Below the pieces are notes generated by a model. The model saw nothing but the letters and a program-made list of their open reading frames with translations. It was not told where the DNA came from and did not search any database. Positions 1 to 6,021 of a DNA stretch of 10,396 nt are shown here, piece by piece. The translations under genes were made by a program, and so were the position numbers. How positions within the stretch are numbered: the first letter of the stretch is position 1; every line of letters begins with the position of its first letter. The DNA comes from Peptostreptococcaceae bacterium. GTDB lineage: Bacteria; Bacillota; Clostridia; Peptostreptococcales; Peptostreptococcaceae. The DNA lies in NCBI GenBank assembly GCA_017425305.1, contig JAFOOW010000083.1, forward strand, positions 1 to 10,396. The letters are read 5' to 3'.

Positions 1-1
1 A

Positions 2-418
2 ATAGCTTGGAAGAATTTAAAAAATGAAATATCTTCTTTTGTTCATCCAAAAAGAGTACAGGTTATTCGTTTAGAAGGAAGAAAAGTAGGTAATGATGTT
101 GTTAAGTCAGTAAATGCTTATTTTGTTTTATATGCATTATTATTTATAGGATCTATGTTTTTAATTTGTATAGAAAATGGGAGTTTTGAGACAAACTTCA
201 CGGCAATAGCAGCTACACTTAATAATGTTGGACCAGGTCTTGCTGGCGTTGGACCTATGGAGAACTTTGGTGGATTTAGTCCATTATCAAAATGTGTATT
301 TATGTTTGGTATGCTAGCAGGAAGATTAGAATTAATACCAATGATTATATTATTTTCACCTTGGGTTTGGAAAAATAAACGTAGCAATAAGAAAAAAAGT
401 TTAAAAGAAGCTGTATAA
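2..418 (+). CDS. TrkH/KtrB-type potassium uptake protein, C-terminal part
   Basis: The gene enters from the left edge; 138 codons in frame 2 are visible, ending at TAA 416-418. The family forms the membrane pore of Trk/Ktr potassium uptake systems and works with a cytoplasmic NAD/ATP-binding TrkA/KtrA subunit, which is not in this window. The fragment shows the usual C-terminal order: a basic loop (HPKRVQVIRLEGRKV, about residues 15-29), a membrane segment at about 37-56, then the fourth pore loop with the ATLNNVGPGL selectivity-filter signature at 71-80, GVGPMENFGGFS, and a last helix with the family hallmark MLAGRLELIP (104-113). The tail is lysine-rich. An ATG at 155 lies inside the last repeat and is not a real start. 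The LCP gene follows after 33 bases with no terminator between them, so readthrough is possible. The family call is firm; TrkH and KtrB cannot be separated from this part. Confidence 0.93.
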   Translation: MAWKNLKNEISSFVHPKRVQVIRLEGRKVGNDVVKSVNAYFVLYALLFIGSMFLICIENGSFETNFTAIAATLNNVGPGLAGVGPMENFGGFSPLSKCVFMFGMLAGRLELIPMIILFSPWVWKNKRSNKKKSLKEAV

Positions 419-451
419 ATGTTCTTTAAGTATATTAAAGGATGTGATTAA

Positions 452-1381
452 ATGAAGTTTAAAAAAGTAATAATGTCAATTTTAATAAGTTTAATATTTT
501 TACTACCAATAGGCTTATTAGGAATACTAATAAATAAATCAAATAAAGAAAAAACTAACATAACAGTAGTTAATAGTACTGAGCAAAGTGTAAATGTTGA
601 TGAAAAAGTAAATATAGCTTTATTTGGATTAGATAGAAGAAGTGAAAATGAAAAAGCTAGATCAGACTCTATAATGTTAGCGAGTATTGATATGAAAAAA
701 AGAAAAATAGAAATAATATCATTACTTAGAGATACATTAGTAGAAATAGAAGGACATGGTAAAGATAAACTAAATCATGCCTATTCTTATGGTGGTCCAT
801 CACTTGCTCTTGATACTATAAATAAAAACTTTGACATTGATATAGATAAATATGTAGCTGTAGACTTTTTTAGTTTAGCTAAAATTATAGATATAATAGG
901 TGGAGTAGATATAGAGTTAAGAGACTCAGAAGCTAATGAGATAAATAAAAATCTAGTAGAAATAAATAATATAGAAAACTTGCCTAAAGGTACAGACTAC
1001 TTAGAAGGTGGAGGTCTTAAAAAACTTAATGGAAGACAAGCTGTTGCTTATTCTAGAATAAGAAATGAAGGCAATGGTGATTATGAAAGAACTCAAAGAC
1101 AAAGAAAAGTGCTAAAAGCCATTGCTAAAGAGTACTTAAATATGAACTCTGATAAAAAGTTTGAAGCTAGTATGGAGATTATAGGTCAGGTTAGTACTAA
1201 TATACCTATAAATTACATAAAAGATTTAGCTAATAAGATTACATCTACAGGAAGTTTTACTATAAATCAACATATGATTCCTTATGAAAATAGTTTTGAA
1301 ACTAAGATAGTAAATAAGATGTGGGTTATAGAAGCAGATATGCCTGCCAATATAAAAGAATTACATAAATACTTAAAATAA
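452..1381 (+). CDS. LytR-CpsA-Psr (LCP) family cell-wall polymer ligase
   Basis: LCP enzymes move anionic glycopolymers (wall teichoic acid, capsule or similar) from undecaprenyl-phosphate carriers to peptidoglycan on the outer face of the membrane. The 309-residue protein has a short basic N-terminus, one membrane anchor at about 7-28, a linker, and the LCP domain from about 53 to 222. Visible family motifs are NIALFGLDRR (D61), ARSDSIML (R70, D72), SLLRDTLV (R93, D94), KLNHAYSYGG (K106, N108), the IIGGVDIEL block (148-156), and YSRIRNEGNGDYERTQRQR with R202, R204, D210 and R213. These arginines and aspartates bind the lipid pyrophosphate and Mg2+ in characterised members. The start is supported by AAAGGA at 437-442, 9 bases upstream. 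Length is normal for a minimal LCP protein with no accessory domain. It lies 33 bases after the potassium transporter gene; I see no clear promoter of its own. The polymer it transfers cannot be read from sequence. Confidence 0.95.
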   Translation: MKFKKVIMSILISLIFLLPIGLLGILINKSNKEKTNITVVNSTEQSVNVDEKVNIALFGLDRRSENEKARSDSIMLASIDMKKRKIEIISLLRDTLVEIEGHGKDKLNHAYSYGGPSLALDTINKNFDIDIDKYVAVDFFSLAKIIDIIGGVDIELRDSEANEINKNLVEINNIENLPKGTDYLEGGGLKKLNGRQAVAYSRIRNEGNGDYERTQRQRKVLKAIAKEYLNMNSDKKFEASMEIIGQVSTNIPINYIKDLANKITSTGSFTINQHMIPYENSFETKIVNKMWVIEADMPANIKELHKYLK

Positions 1382-1409
1382 TTAACCTTATATAAGAATG
1401 TAACAAAAT

Positions 1410-1457
1410 TCCTCCTTGAACATATATATACTAATACAAGTATAAGTACAAGGAGGA
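1410..1457 (+). promoter_or_regulatory. Inverted repeat sequestering the ribosome binding site of the ZIP gene
   Basis: TCCTCCTTG (1410-1418) is the exact reverse complement of CAAGGAGGA (1449-1457), and the second arm contains the whole AGGAGG Shine-Dalgarno sequence of the gene starting at 1467. Pairing continues inward past an A·A mismatch (1420-1421 with 1446-1447) and a second A·A mismatch (1423-1427 with 1440-1444, last pair G·U), leaving a loop of about 12 bases at 1428-1439. In RNA the folded form would hide the ribosome binding site. A short T-run (1460-1464) follows, so a weak terminator for upstream transcripts is a second reading. An operator in DNA is a third: TTGAAC at 1416-1421 could be a -35, but no well-spaced -10 goes with it. 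The repeat itself is seen directly; the role is inference. Confidence 0.6.
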
Positions 1458-1466
1458 CATTTTTAT

Positions 1467-2288
1467 ATGGAGTGGTTTATGGGTTTATCTCCTGTTATAC
1501 AAGCACTTTTAGGCACATTGTTCACTTGGGGTGTTACAGCTTTAGGTGCTGGTGTAGTGTTATTATTTAAGGAAGTTAATAAAAAAGTACTAGATACAAT
1601 GCTTGGTTTTGGTGCAGGAGTAATGATAGCTGCTAGTTTCTGGTCTTTATTAAATCCTGCGATAGAGTTATGTGAAGAAATTGGATTGACACCAGCATGG
1701 ATTTCTCCAGCATTAGGATTTCTTTTAGGAAGCATATTTGTAATAGCTTCAGAGAAATTACTGGATAAATTCTGTTTTAATAAATTATATGAGAGAAATA
1801 ATTTAAATGATTTAAGAAAAAAGGACTCATTAAAAAGAAGTATATTGTTAGTTATGGCTATTACAATACACAATATACCAGAAGGTTTAGCTGTAGGAGT
1901 TGCTTTTGGTGGAGTAATGGCAGGTATAGAAGGAGCAACAGTATATTCAGCTATATTATTAGCAATAGGAATAGGACTACAAAACTTTCCTGAAGGTGCA
2001 TCAGTATCACTTCCACTTAGAAGGGAGGGATATAGTAGGACTAAGTCTTTCCTAGCAGGCCAAGCATCAGGTATAGTTGAGCCTATAGCAGGTGTACTAG
2101 GAGCTATGGCAGCATTAACTATGAGACCAACATTACCTTTCTTATTAGCTTTTGCAGCAGGAGCAATGATAGCTGTAGTTTCATCTGAGCTTATACCAGA
2201 AAGTTCAAAGGATAATAAAAATATTGCAGCAATAGGAGTAACTTTAGGTTTTATAGTTATGATGATTTTAGATGTTGCATTAGGATAG
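1467..2288 (+). CDS. ZIP-family divalent metal transporter (GufA/ZupT-like)
   Basis: ZIP proteins carry Zn2+ and often Fe2+ or Mn2+ into the cytoplasm. The 273-residue protein is highly hydrophobic, with about eight membrane segments and a charged cytoplasmic loop between the third and fourth (about 98-123, rich in K, R, N and D). Metal-site signatures are plain: HNIPEGLAVGVAFG in segment 4 (H135, N136, E139), GLQNFPEGASVSLPLR in segment 5 (N173, E176) and SGIVEPIAGVLGA in segment 6 (E205), with SSELIPES at 239-246 near the end of segment 7. Segment 5 has Q172-N173 where some relatives carry a histidine. The start is fixed by AGGAGG at 1451-1456, 10 bases upstream, which lies inside an inverted repeat. 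It is 85 bases from the LCP gene and ends in a strong terminator. No metalloregulator gene adjoins it, so the preferred metal is open. Confidence 0.93.
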   Translation: MEWFMGLSPVIQALLGTLFTWGVTALGAGVVLLFKEVNKKVLDTMLGFGAGVMIAASFWSLLNPAIELCEEIGLTPAWISPALGFLLGSIFVIASEKLLDKFCFNKLYERNNLNDLRKKDSLKRSILLVMAITIHNIPEGLAVGVAFGGVMAGIEGATVYSAILLAIGIGLQNFPEGASVSLPLRREGYSRTKSFLAGQASGIVEPIAGVLGAMAALTMRPTLPFLLAFAAGAMIAVVSSELIPESSKDNKNIAAIGVTLGFIVMMILDVALG

Positions 2289-2297
2289 AAATAAAAT

Positions 2298-2330
2298 AAA
2301 GACGAGTGTCAGTGGGGCACTCGTCTTTTT
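2298..2330 (+). terminator. Rho-independent terminator after the ZIP gene
   Basis: GACGAGTG (2301-2308) pairs with CACTCGTC (2318-2325), extended inward by T·G and C-G pairs around the loop AGTGG, and outward by AAA/TTT. Five T residues follow at 2326-2330. It lies 10 bases after the ZIP stop codon and is a textbook intrinsic terminator. Confidence 0.93.
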
Positions 2331-2558
2331 AAAAAGGAGAAATAAGTATAGTATTTTATAGTACATAATTATGAATTGTATTTAATTATATTAAAATTAT
2401 TAACAGATTCAAAATATATATACATAAATTAAAAAAATTTTTAAAAAATATGAAATATTTTACTTATAATAAATAAATGTTTAAGGTGTAATATATTTGG
2501 AAATATAACTAATAAGATTTTACGCACAAATTTGTAGGAAACTTTATTTTAAAAGCAC
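2331..2558. other. AT-rich convergent spacer without a recognisable gene
   Basis: This stretch separates the end of the ZIP transcript from the end of the convergent PH-domain gene. It is extremely A/T-rich and has stops in all frames. The longest ATG-initiated stretches are only a few codons and lack ribosome binding sites. I found no well-spaced promoter, no riboswitch-like core and no direct repeats. It ends where the bidirectional terminator at 2559-2595 begins. Confidence 0.6.
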
Positions 2559-2595
2559 AAAAAAAGCTATTTTCTATTTTGAAAATAGCTTTTTT
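2559..2595. terminator. Bidirectional terminator downstream of the PH-domain gene
   Basis: AGCTATTTTC (2565-2574) pairs perfectly with GAAAATAGCT (2581-2590) around the loop TATTTT. The stem is flanked by an A-run on the left and a T-run on the right that pair with each other and give a U-tract on either strand. It sits 13 bases beyond the stop of the minus-strand gene (2609), so its main client is that gene. It would also stop any rightward readthrough. Confidence 0.88.
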
Positions 2596-2608
2596 ATTTA
2601 ATATTTAA

Positions 2609-3019
2609 TTATTTAGATAAATAGTATTTCTTAACTAATTTTACTATTTCTCTAGCTTCTTCTGCTTGTTTTTTTGGAACCTTAAATGATATAGGTACAT
2701 TATGATGCATACCATGTTGGTTTACAGCAGTGTTACCATCGACACTTATTTTTATATCAACATCTAAATCAAAAGTAGATGCAGATTCAAATGATATACT
2801 TTTTATATTTTTTCCAGGGAAGAACTTGACTTCAACCTTCTTACCACTTAAACCTTGAACATCTAAAGTATATATACCATAGTTTGTTAAGACTATAGAA
2901 TCTCTTATAAATGTAAATGACATTATAACTTCTTCATCATCTAATAAGTAATCTTCTATTTGATGTTCTATGTTACAGTTCATACTACCATATCCAGCTA
3001 TTTTATTAAAAAGTGACAT
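2609..3019 (-). CDS. Small bacterial PH-domain protein (bPH_1 type)
   Basis: The 136-residue soluble protein has no signal peptide or membrane segment. The central part, about residues 28-113, reads as a chain of short beta strands: DEEVIMSFTFIRDSIVLTNYGIYTLDVQG, then KKVEVKFFPGKNIKSISFES and FDLDVDIKISVDG. It closes with an amphipathic C-terminal helix (about 115-133). This pattern, especially the IRDSIVLTNYGIYTLD strand pair and the FPGKNIKSISFE turn, matches the bacterial pleckstrin-homology family PF08000. These are common single-gene proteins in Firmicutes with no agreed function. The H-x-M-H-H stretch at 102-106 sits in a loop. The start is supported by GGAGG on the minus strand (3030-3026), 6 bases from the ATG. 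It is monocistronic, with its own terminator and a candidate promoter. The family call is fairly sure; the role is unknown. Confidence 0.85.
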   Translation of the reverse strand: MSLFNKIAGYGSMNCNIEHQIEDYLLDDEEVIMSFTFIRDSIVLTNYGIYTLDVQGLSGKKVEVKFFPGKNIKSISFESASTFDLDVDIKISVDGNTAVNQHGMHHNVPISFKVPKKQAEEAREIVKLVKKYYLSK

Positions 3020-3060
3020 GAATTTCCTCCAATATTATATTAAAAATTTACAATGTAAAG

Positions 3061-3090
3061 ATTATATATTAAGTGAACAATTAATTACAA
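3061..3090 (-). promoter_or_regulatory. Candidate sigma-A promoter for the PH-domain gene
   Basis: Read on the minus strand, TTGTAA (3090-3085) and TATAAT (3066-3061) are separated by 18 bases. This predicts a start near 3054 and a leader of about 35 bases before the ATG at 3019. The -10 is consensus and the -35 is moderate; such matches arise easily in AT-rich spacers. Confidence 0.4.
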
Positions 3091-3205
3091 TGAGAAATAT
3101 TTTACAAAATAGAGAAGTAAATTAAATTAAAGAGTAATTTAATTTTTATATTAACATAATATAGAAGTATTATTATTTATATAAATATAGGGGAGGTAGA
3201 ATAAT

Positions 3206-3940
3206 ATGAAGCCACTAATAGGAATTTTATCAAATATAGCTACAATAAAATCTGGAGCTTTTATTGGATTAGAAAAAGCATTTGTGTGTAATGAATATAT
3301 AAATGCAGTAGAAAAAAGTGGTGGAGTTCCAATTATGATTCCGACCAATACTAATAAAGAAAACATAAGAAGACAAATAGAAGCCGTTGATGGAATAATA
3401 ATATCTGGTGGAGGAGATATAAATCCAGTATTATTTCATGAAGAACCTATAGAAAAATCAGGAAACATACATCCAGATAGAGATATATTTGACTTAGAAG
3501 CTATAAAAGTAGCTATAGAACTTAATAAACCTATACTAGGAATATGTAGAGGACTTCAAGCTATAAATGTGGCACTAGGAGGTAATATATATCAAGATTT
3601 AAGTATGATAAAAAATCATTTTATTAAACATAATCAAGATACTAAAGCTTACTTAGGAACACACTATGTAGATATAAAAGAAAATACTAGATTATATAAT
3701 ATATTAGGTAATAAAGCTTTAGTAAATTCTTATCATCATCAAAGTGCTAAAAACTTAGGAAAAGACTTAGAAGCAGTAGCTTACTCTAGTGATAAAGTTG
3801 TAGAAGCTATTGAAAGAAAAGGAGATTTATTTGTAGTAGGAGTGCAGTGGCATCCTGAAATGATGGTAGAAAAAAATGAAAATATGTTAAAATTATTTGA
3901 AGTATTTATAGAAGAAAGTAAAAAAACTTACAATAAGTAA
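3206..3940 (+). CDS. Class I glutamine amidotransferase-like hydrolase (peptidase C26, PuuD-like)
   Basis: The 244-residue cytoplasmic enzyme belongs to the gamma-glutamyl hydrolase branch typified by PuuD, which cleaves gamma-glutamyl-GABA to glutamate and GABA. The catalytic triad is visible: the nucleophile C114 in PILGICRGLQAINVALGG, H216 in VGVQWHPEMM, and E218. The family signatures IIISGGGDINP (64-74), PDRDIFDLEAI (90-100) and NSYHHQSAKNLG (174-185) are also present. The protein is a lone hydrolase domain with no synthetase partner beside it. The start is supported by GGGGAGG at 3190-3196, 9 bases upstream. No polyamine or GABA catabolic genes are adjacent, so the substrate is uncertain: another gamma-glutamyl compound, such as a peptide or a folyl conjugate, is equally possible. 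The gene stands alone and ends in a terminator shared with the convergent gene. Confidence 0.9.
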   Translation: MKPLIGILSNIATIKSGAFIGLEKAFVCNEYINAVEKSGGVPIMIPTNTNKENIRRQIEAVDGIIISGGGDINPVLFHEEPIEKSGNIHPDRDIFDLEAIKVAIELNKPILGICRGLQAINVALGGNIYQDLSMIKNHFIKHNQDTKAYLGTHYVDIKENTRLYNILGNKALVNSYHHQSAKNLGKDLEAVAYSSDKVVEAIERKGDLFVVGVQWHPEMMVEKNENMLKLFEVFIEESKKTYNK

Positions 3941-3978
3941 AATTAAAGGGTATCATGAAAATAGGATACCCTTTAATT
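3941..3978. terminator. Shared convergent terminator
   Basis: AATTAAAGGGTATC (3941-3954) is the perfect reverse complement of GATACCCTTTAATT (3965-3978), a 14-bp stem with a 10-base loop. It starts immediately after the hydrolase stop codon and lies 14 bases before the stop of the minus-strand gene, so it can serve both. U-tracts are interrupted on either side. Confidence 0.8.
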
Positions 3979-3992
3979 TATTTATAAAAATA

Positions 3993-4568
3993 TTATTTAT
4001 TATCGTATAAGAAACTTATAATTTCATTAATATCTATTTTTACTCCAACAAAATATACTTCATCATTATTTAATATATAATAAGCAAAGCTATTTCTATC
4101 TAATTCTAAAGTATTGTTTTCCTCAATAGTACAAGTACTTGCTTTATAGATTTTATAATTACCTATTTTTTTGTGGAACAACATTTCTCTTTGGAATCTT
4201 TTATCTATAACTCTTTTACTCATTTTATAGTATTTTATAAAATCAACTTTATTAAATACCTTATCTTTTATGTATAAACAAGGCACATCAAAGTCATCAT
4301 TTTTTCCATTAAAAATATCTAACCATAATTTAAAAATTTTACTATCTTTGTTATTGTTTAAAGTAGCTAAACTATTTTCAAAGTCTATAATAGCTAAATC
4401 ATCACAGCTTAAAATTTCTTCAGTATCATCGCTAAAATGAACTGTAATATCATTTTCTTCTATTAATGTAATAACCCCAAATTTATCAATAGAACCTTTT
4501 TTTGTGACAAGAGACCCTATGCGTAAAGTAGGTTCTAGCCAGTATGAATCTTTTAACATATGCTTCAT
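3993..4568 (-). CDS. Unrecognised 191-residue soluble protein
   Basis: I do not recognise this family. The protein is hydrophilic, with no signal peptide or membrane segment, so it is probably cytoplasmic. Residues 15-62 (LRIGSLVTKKGSIDKFGVIT through VHFSDDTEEILSCDDLAIID) look like a small SH3- or KOW-like beta barrel: a G-x-x-V-x-x-K start, a V-I-T-L-I-E strand, then H-F-S-D-D-T. The middle (80-130) is mixed, with a basic segment KMSKRVIDKRFQR (115-127). The end (150-190) is rich in strands. The ATG at 4568 has AGGAGG on the minus strand at 4586-4581, a rather long 12-base spacing; the next ATG (4559) is further away. A -10-like TATAAT lies at 4608-4603 with no good -35. A stronger promoter with an intervening hairpin lies upstream at 4736-4708. 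Ribosome binding site, length and context support a real gene. Confidence 0.72.
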   Translation of the reverse strand: MKHMLKDSYWLEPTLRIGSLVTKKGSIDKFGVITLIEENDITVHFSDDTEEILSCDDLAIIDFENSLATLNNNKDSKIFKLWLDIFNGKNDDFDVPCLYIKDKVFNKVDFIKYYKMSKRVIDKRFQREMLFHKKIGNYKIYKASTCTIEENNTLELDRNSFAYYILNNDEVYFVGVKIDINEIISFLYDNK

Positions 4569-4632
4569 AATAAAATACTTCCTCCTAAAAAATCCTTTTT
4601 ATATTATATTCACAAACCCTTAAAATATATAG

Positions 4633-4680
4633 AAAAATAAACAACGATAGATATAATCTACTACATCTATCGTTGTTTAT
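4633..4680 (-). terminator. 16-bp hairpin with leftward T-run: terminator or attenuator
   Basis: ATAAACAACGATAGAT (4637-4652) and ATCTATCGTTGTTTAT (4665-4680) form a perfect 16-bp inverted repeat with a 12-base loop. On the minus strand the stem runs into a T-tract (4637-4633); on the plus strand the following bases are TTGGTG, so it works best leftward. It lies about 20 bases after the start predicted for the leftward promoter at 4736-4708 and about 70 bases before the hypothetical gene. It could therefore end a short RNA or attenuate transcription into that gene. Confidence 0.65.
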
Positions 4681-4707
4681 TTGGTGATGATACTTATAAG
4701 TAATATA

Positions 4708-4736
4708 ATTATAACACATATAGAAAAAATTTACAA
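4708..4736 (-). promoter_or_regulatory. Strong leftward promoter with extended -10
   Basis: On the minus strand, TTGTAA (4736-4731) and TATAAT (4713-4708) are 17 bases apart, and TGT directly precedes the -10, giving the extended TGnTATAAT form. The predicted start is near 4701. It points into the hairpin at 4680-4637 and, beyond it, the gene ending at 3993. Confidence 0.6.
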
Positions 4737-4904
4737 TGAACAAGGCTATAGATAGAAGAAATATATCGTTTTTAGTAAAAGATTAATTTTCACTAAAAGT
4801 TGTTAATATTCATAATATAGTGAAGCAATCAAATTCTATTATATGGAAATAAATGCTTAAATTATTTTATTTATTGCTATAAATGCCTAGTTTTATGTCA
4901 GTTA
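4737..4904. other. Spacer between the divergent units, with one imperfect hairpin
   Basis: No gene is supported. Short ATG-initiated stretches at 4736 (16 codons) and 4883 (23 codons) lack ribosome binding sites. An imperfect hairpin lies at 4770-4798: TTTTAGT pairs with ACTAAAA, then an A·C mismatch, then four more pairs around a five-base loop, with no T-tract behind it. I looked for the conserved core of a lysine riboswitch and for T-box signatures on the plus strand and saw neither. Confidence 0.5.
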
Positions 4905-4932
4905 TTGATAATAATAATAATAAATATATAAT
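4905..4932 (+). promoter_or_regulatory. Candidate promoter of the asd-dap operon
   Basis: TTGATA (4905-4910) and TATAAT (4927-4932) are separated by 16 bases, predicting a start near 4939 and a leader of about 66 bases. The spacer is largely a run of ATA triplets (4908-4923). A second TTGAAC at 4951-4956 has no convincing -10. Confidence 0.55.
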
Positions 4933-5004
4933 AGTATTACATATATATTATTGAACAAAAGTTATAAAGTTTAATTTATATTTATTACTTAAAGGAGGGC
5001 AACT

Positions 5005-6003
5005 ATGACAAAGATAAACATAGCTATAGTTGGTGCAACAGGAATGGTTGGAAGAACATTCTTAAAGGTTTTAGAAGAAAGAAACTTTCCTATAAATAAC
5101 CTATATTTATTTTCATCAAAAAAATCAGCAGGTTCAGAAGTAGAGTTTAGAGGGGAAAAATATATAGTAGAAGAACTTAATGAAAATTCATTTGATAAAG
5201 ATATACAAATAGCTCTTTTCTCAGCGGGGGGAAGTGTTAGTACAAAGTATGCACCTATAGCTGCATCTAAAGGAGTTATAGTTGTAGATAACTCTAGTGC
5301 ATGGAGAATGAATGAAAACGTTCCACTGGTAGTACCAGAAGTTAACCCAGAAGCTATAAAAGAACATAAGGGAATAATTGCAAATCCAAATTGCTCAACG
5401 ATACAAGCAATGGTTCCACTTAAACCTTTACATGATAAATATAAGATAAAAAGAATTGTTTACTCAACATACCAAGCAGTATCTGGTTCAGGAGTAAAGG
5501 GAACTAAGGACCTGGAAAATGGTATAAAAGGTTTACCAAACTCTTTCTATCCACATCCTATAGCATACAACTGCTTACCACACATAGATGTGTTTATGGA
5601 TAATGGATATACTAAAGAAGAAATGAAAATGATAAATGAAACTATGAAGATATTAAATGATTATAATTTAAAAATAACAGCTACTACAGTTAGAGTACCT
5701 GTTACAAATGGTCATAGTGAAAGTATAAATTTAGAGTTTGAAAATGAAGTAGATGTAAATGATGTTAAAGAATTATTAGCAAATTCTGAAGGTGTAGTTT
5801 TAATAGATAATCCTTCAAATAATGAGTATCCTACAGCTTTTGAAACAAGTGGAAGAGATGAAGTATTTGTAGGAAGAATAAGAAAAGACTTTAGTGTTGA
5901 TAATGGAATAAATATGTGGGTTGTAGCCGACAATATAAGAAAAGGTGCGGCGACTAATGCAGTACAAATAGCAGAGTATATTGTAAAAAATAACTTAGTT
6001 TAA
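5005..6003 (+). CDS. asd: Aspartate-semialdehyde dehydrogenase
   Basis: Asd reduces L-aspartyl-4-phosphate to aspartate-4-semialdehyde with NADPH, the branch point toward diaminopimelate/lysine and threonine/methionine. The 332-residue protein has the N-terminal dinucleotide-binding motif GATGMVG (10-16), the LFSAGGSVS loop (71-79), VVDNSSAWRM (93-102), the active-site PNCST with catalytic C130, the YQAVSGSG loop with Q157, and RVPVTNGHSES with R230 and H237, which bind substrate and act as acid/base. GRIRKDFSVDNGINMWVVADNIRKGAATNAVQ forms the C-terminal signature. Length is normal. AAAGGAGGG at 4991-4999 fixes the ATG. It is the first gene of the dap cluster; the aspartokinase that makes its substrate is not in the window. 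The dapA start lies 18 bases past its stop, so co-transcription is nearly certain. Confidence 0.97.
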   Translation: MTKINIAIVGATGMVGRTFLKVLEERNFPINNLYLFSSKKSAGSEVEFRGEKYIVEELNENSFDKDIQIALFSAGGSVSTKYAPIAASKGVIVVDNSSAWRMNENVPLVVPEVNPEAIKEHKGIIANPNCSTIQAMVPLKPLHDKYKIKRIVYSTYQAVSGSGVKGTKDLENGIKGLPNSFYPHPIAYNCLPHIDVFMDNGYTKEEMKMINETMKILNDYNLKITATTVRVPVTNGHSESINLEFENEVDVNDVKELLANSEGVVLIDNPSNNEYPTAFETSGRDEVFVGRIRKDFSVDNGINMWVVADNIRKGAATNAVQIAEYIVKNNLV

Positions 6004-6021
6004 TAAATGGAGGGATGTAAA

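Noticed and set aside
118..387. 89-codon minus-strand frame
   Set aside because: It is antisense to the conserved TrkH pore segment, and the plus-strand protein is unmistakable.
1463..1873. 136-codon open frame on the minus strand
   Set aside because: It is antisense to the ZIP gene, whose metal-site motifs show the real frame. No initiation signal is present.
3031..3205. Promoter for the PuuD-like hydrolase
   Set aside because: Several AT-rich hexamers resemble -10 elements, but none has a convincing -35 at proper spacing, so none is listed.
4770..4798. Hairpin considered as a terminator or CodY site (AATTTTCACTAAAAG)
   Set aside because: No T-tract follows, and the CodY comparison has four mismatches.
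4736..4954. Two short plus-strand peptides (16 and 23 codons) upstream of asd, considered as leader peptides
   Set aside because: Neither has a ribosome binding site, neither is enriched in lysine codons, and the second overlaps the predicted promoter.
6007..6021. Upstream in-frame ATG giving a five-residue longer DapA
   Set aside because: This ATG overlaps the GGAGGG that serves the ATG at 6022, has no ribosome binding site of its own, and would shift all catalytic residues off the standard DapA numbering.
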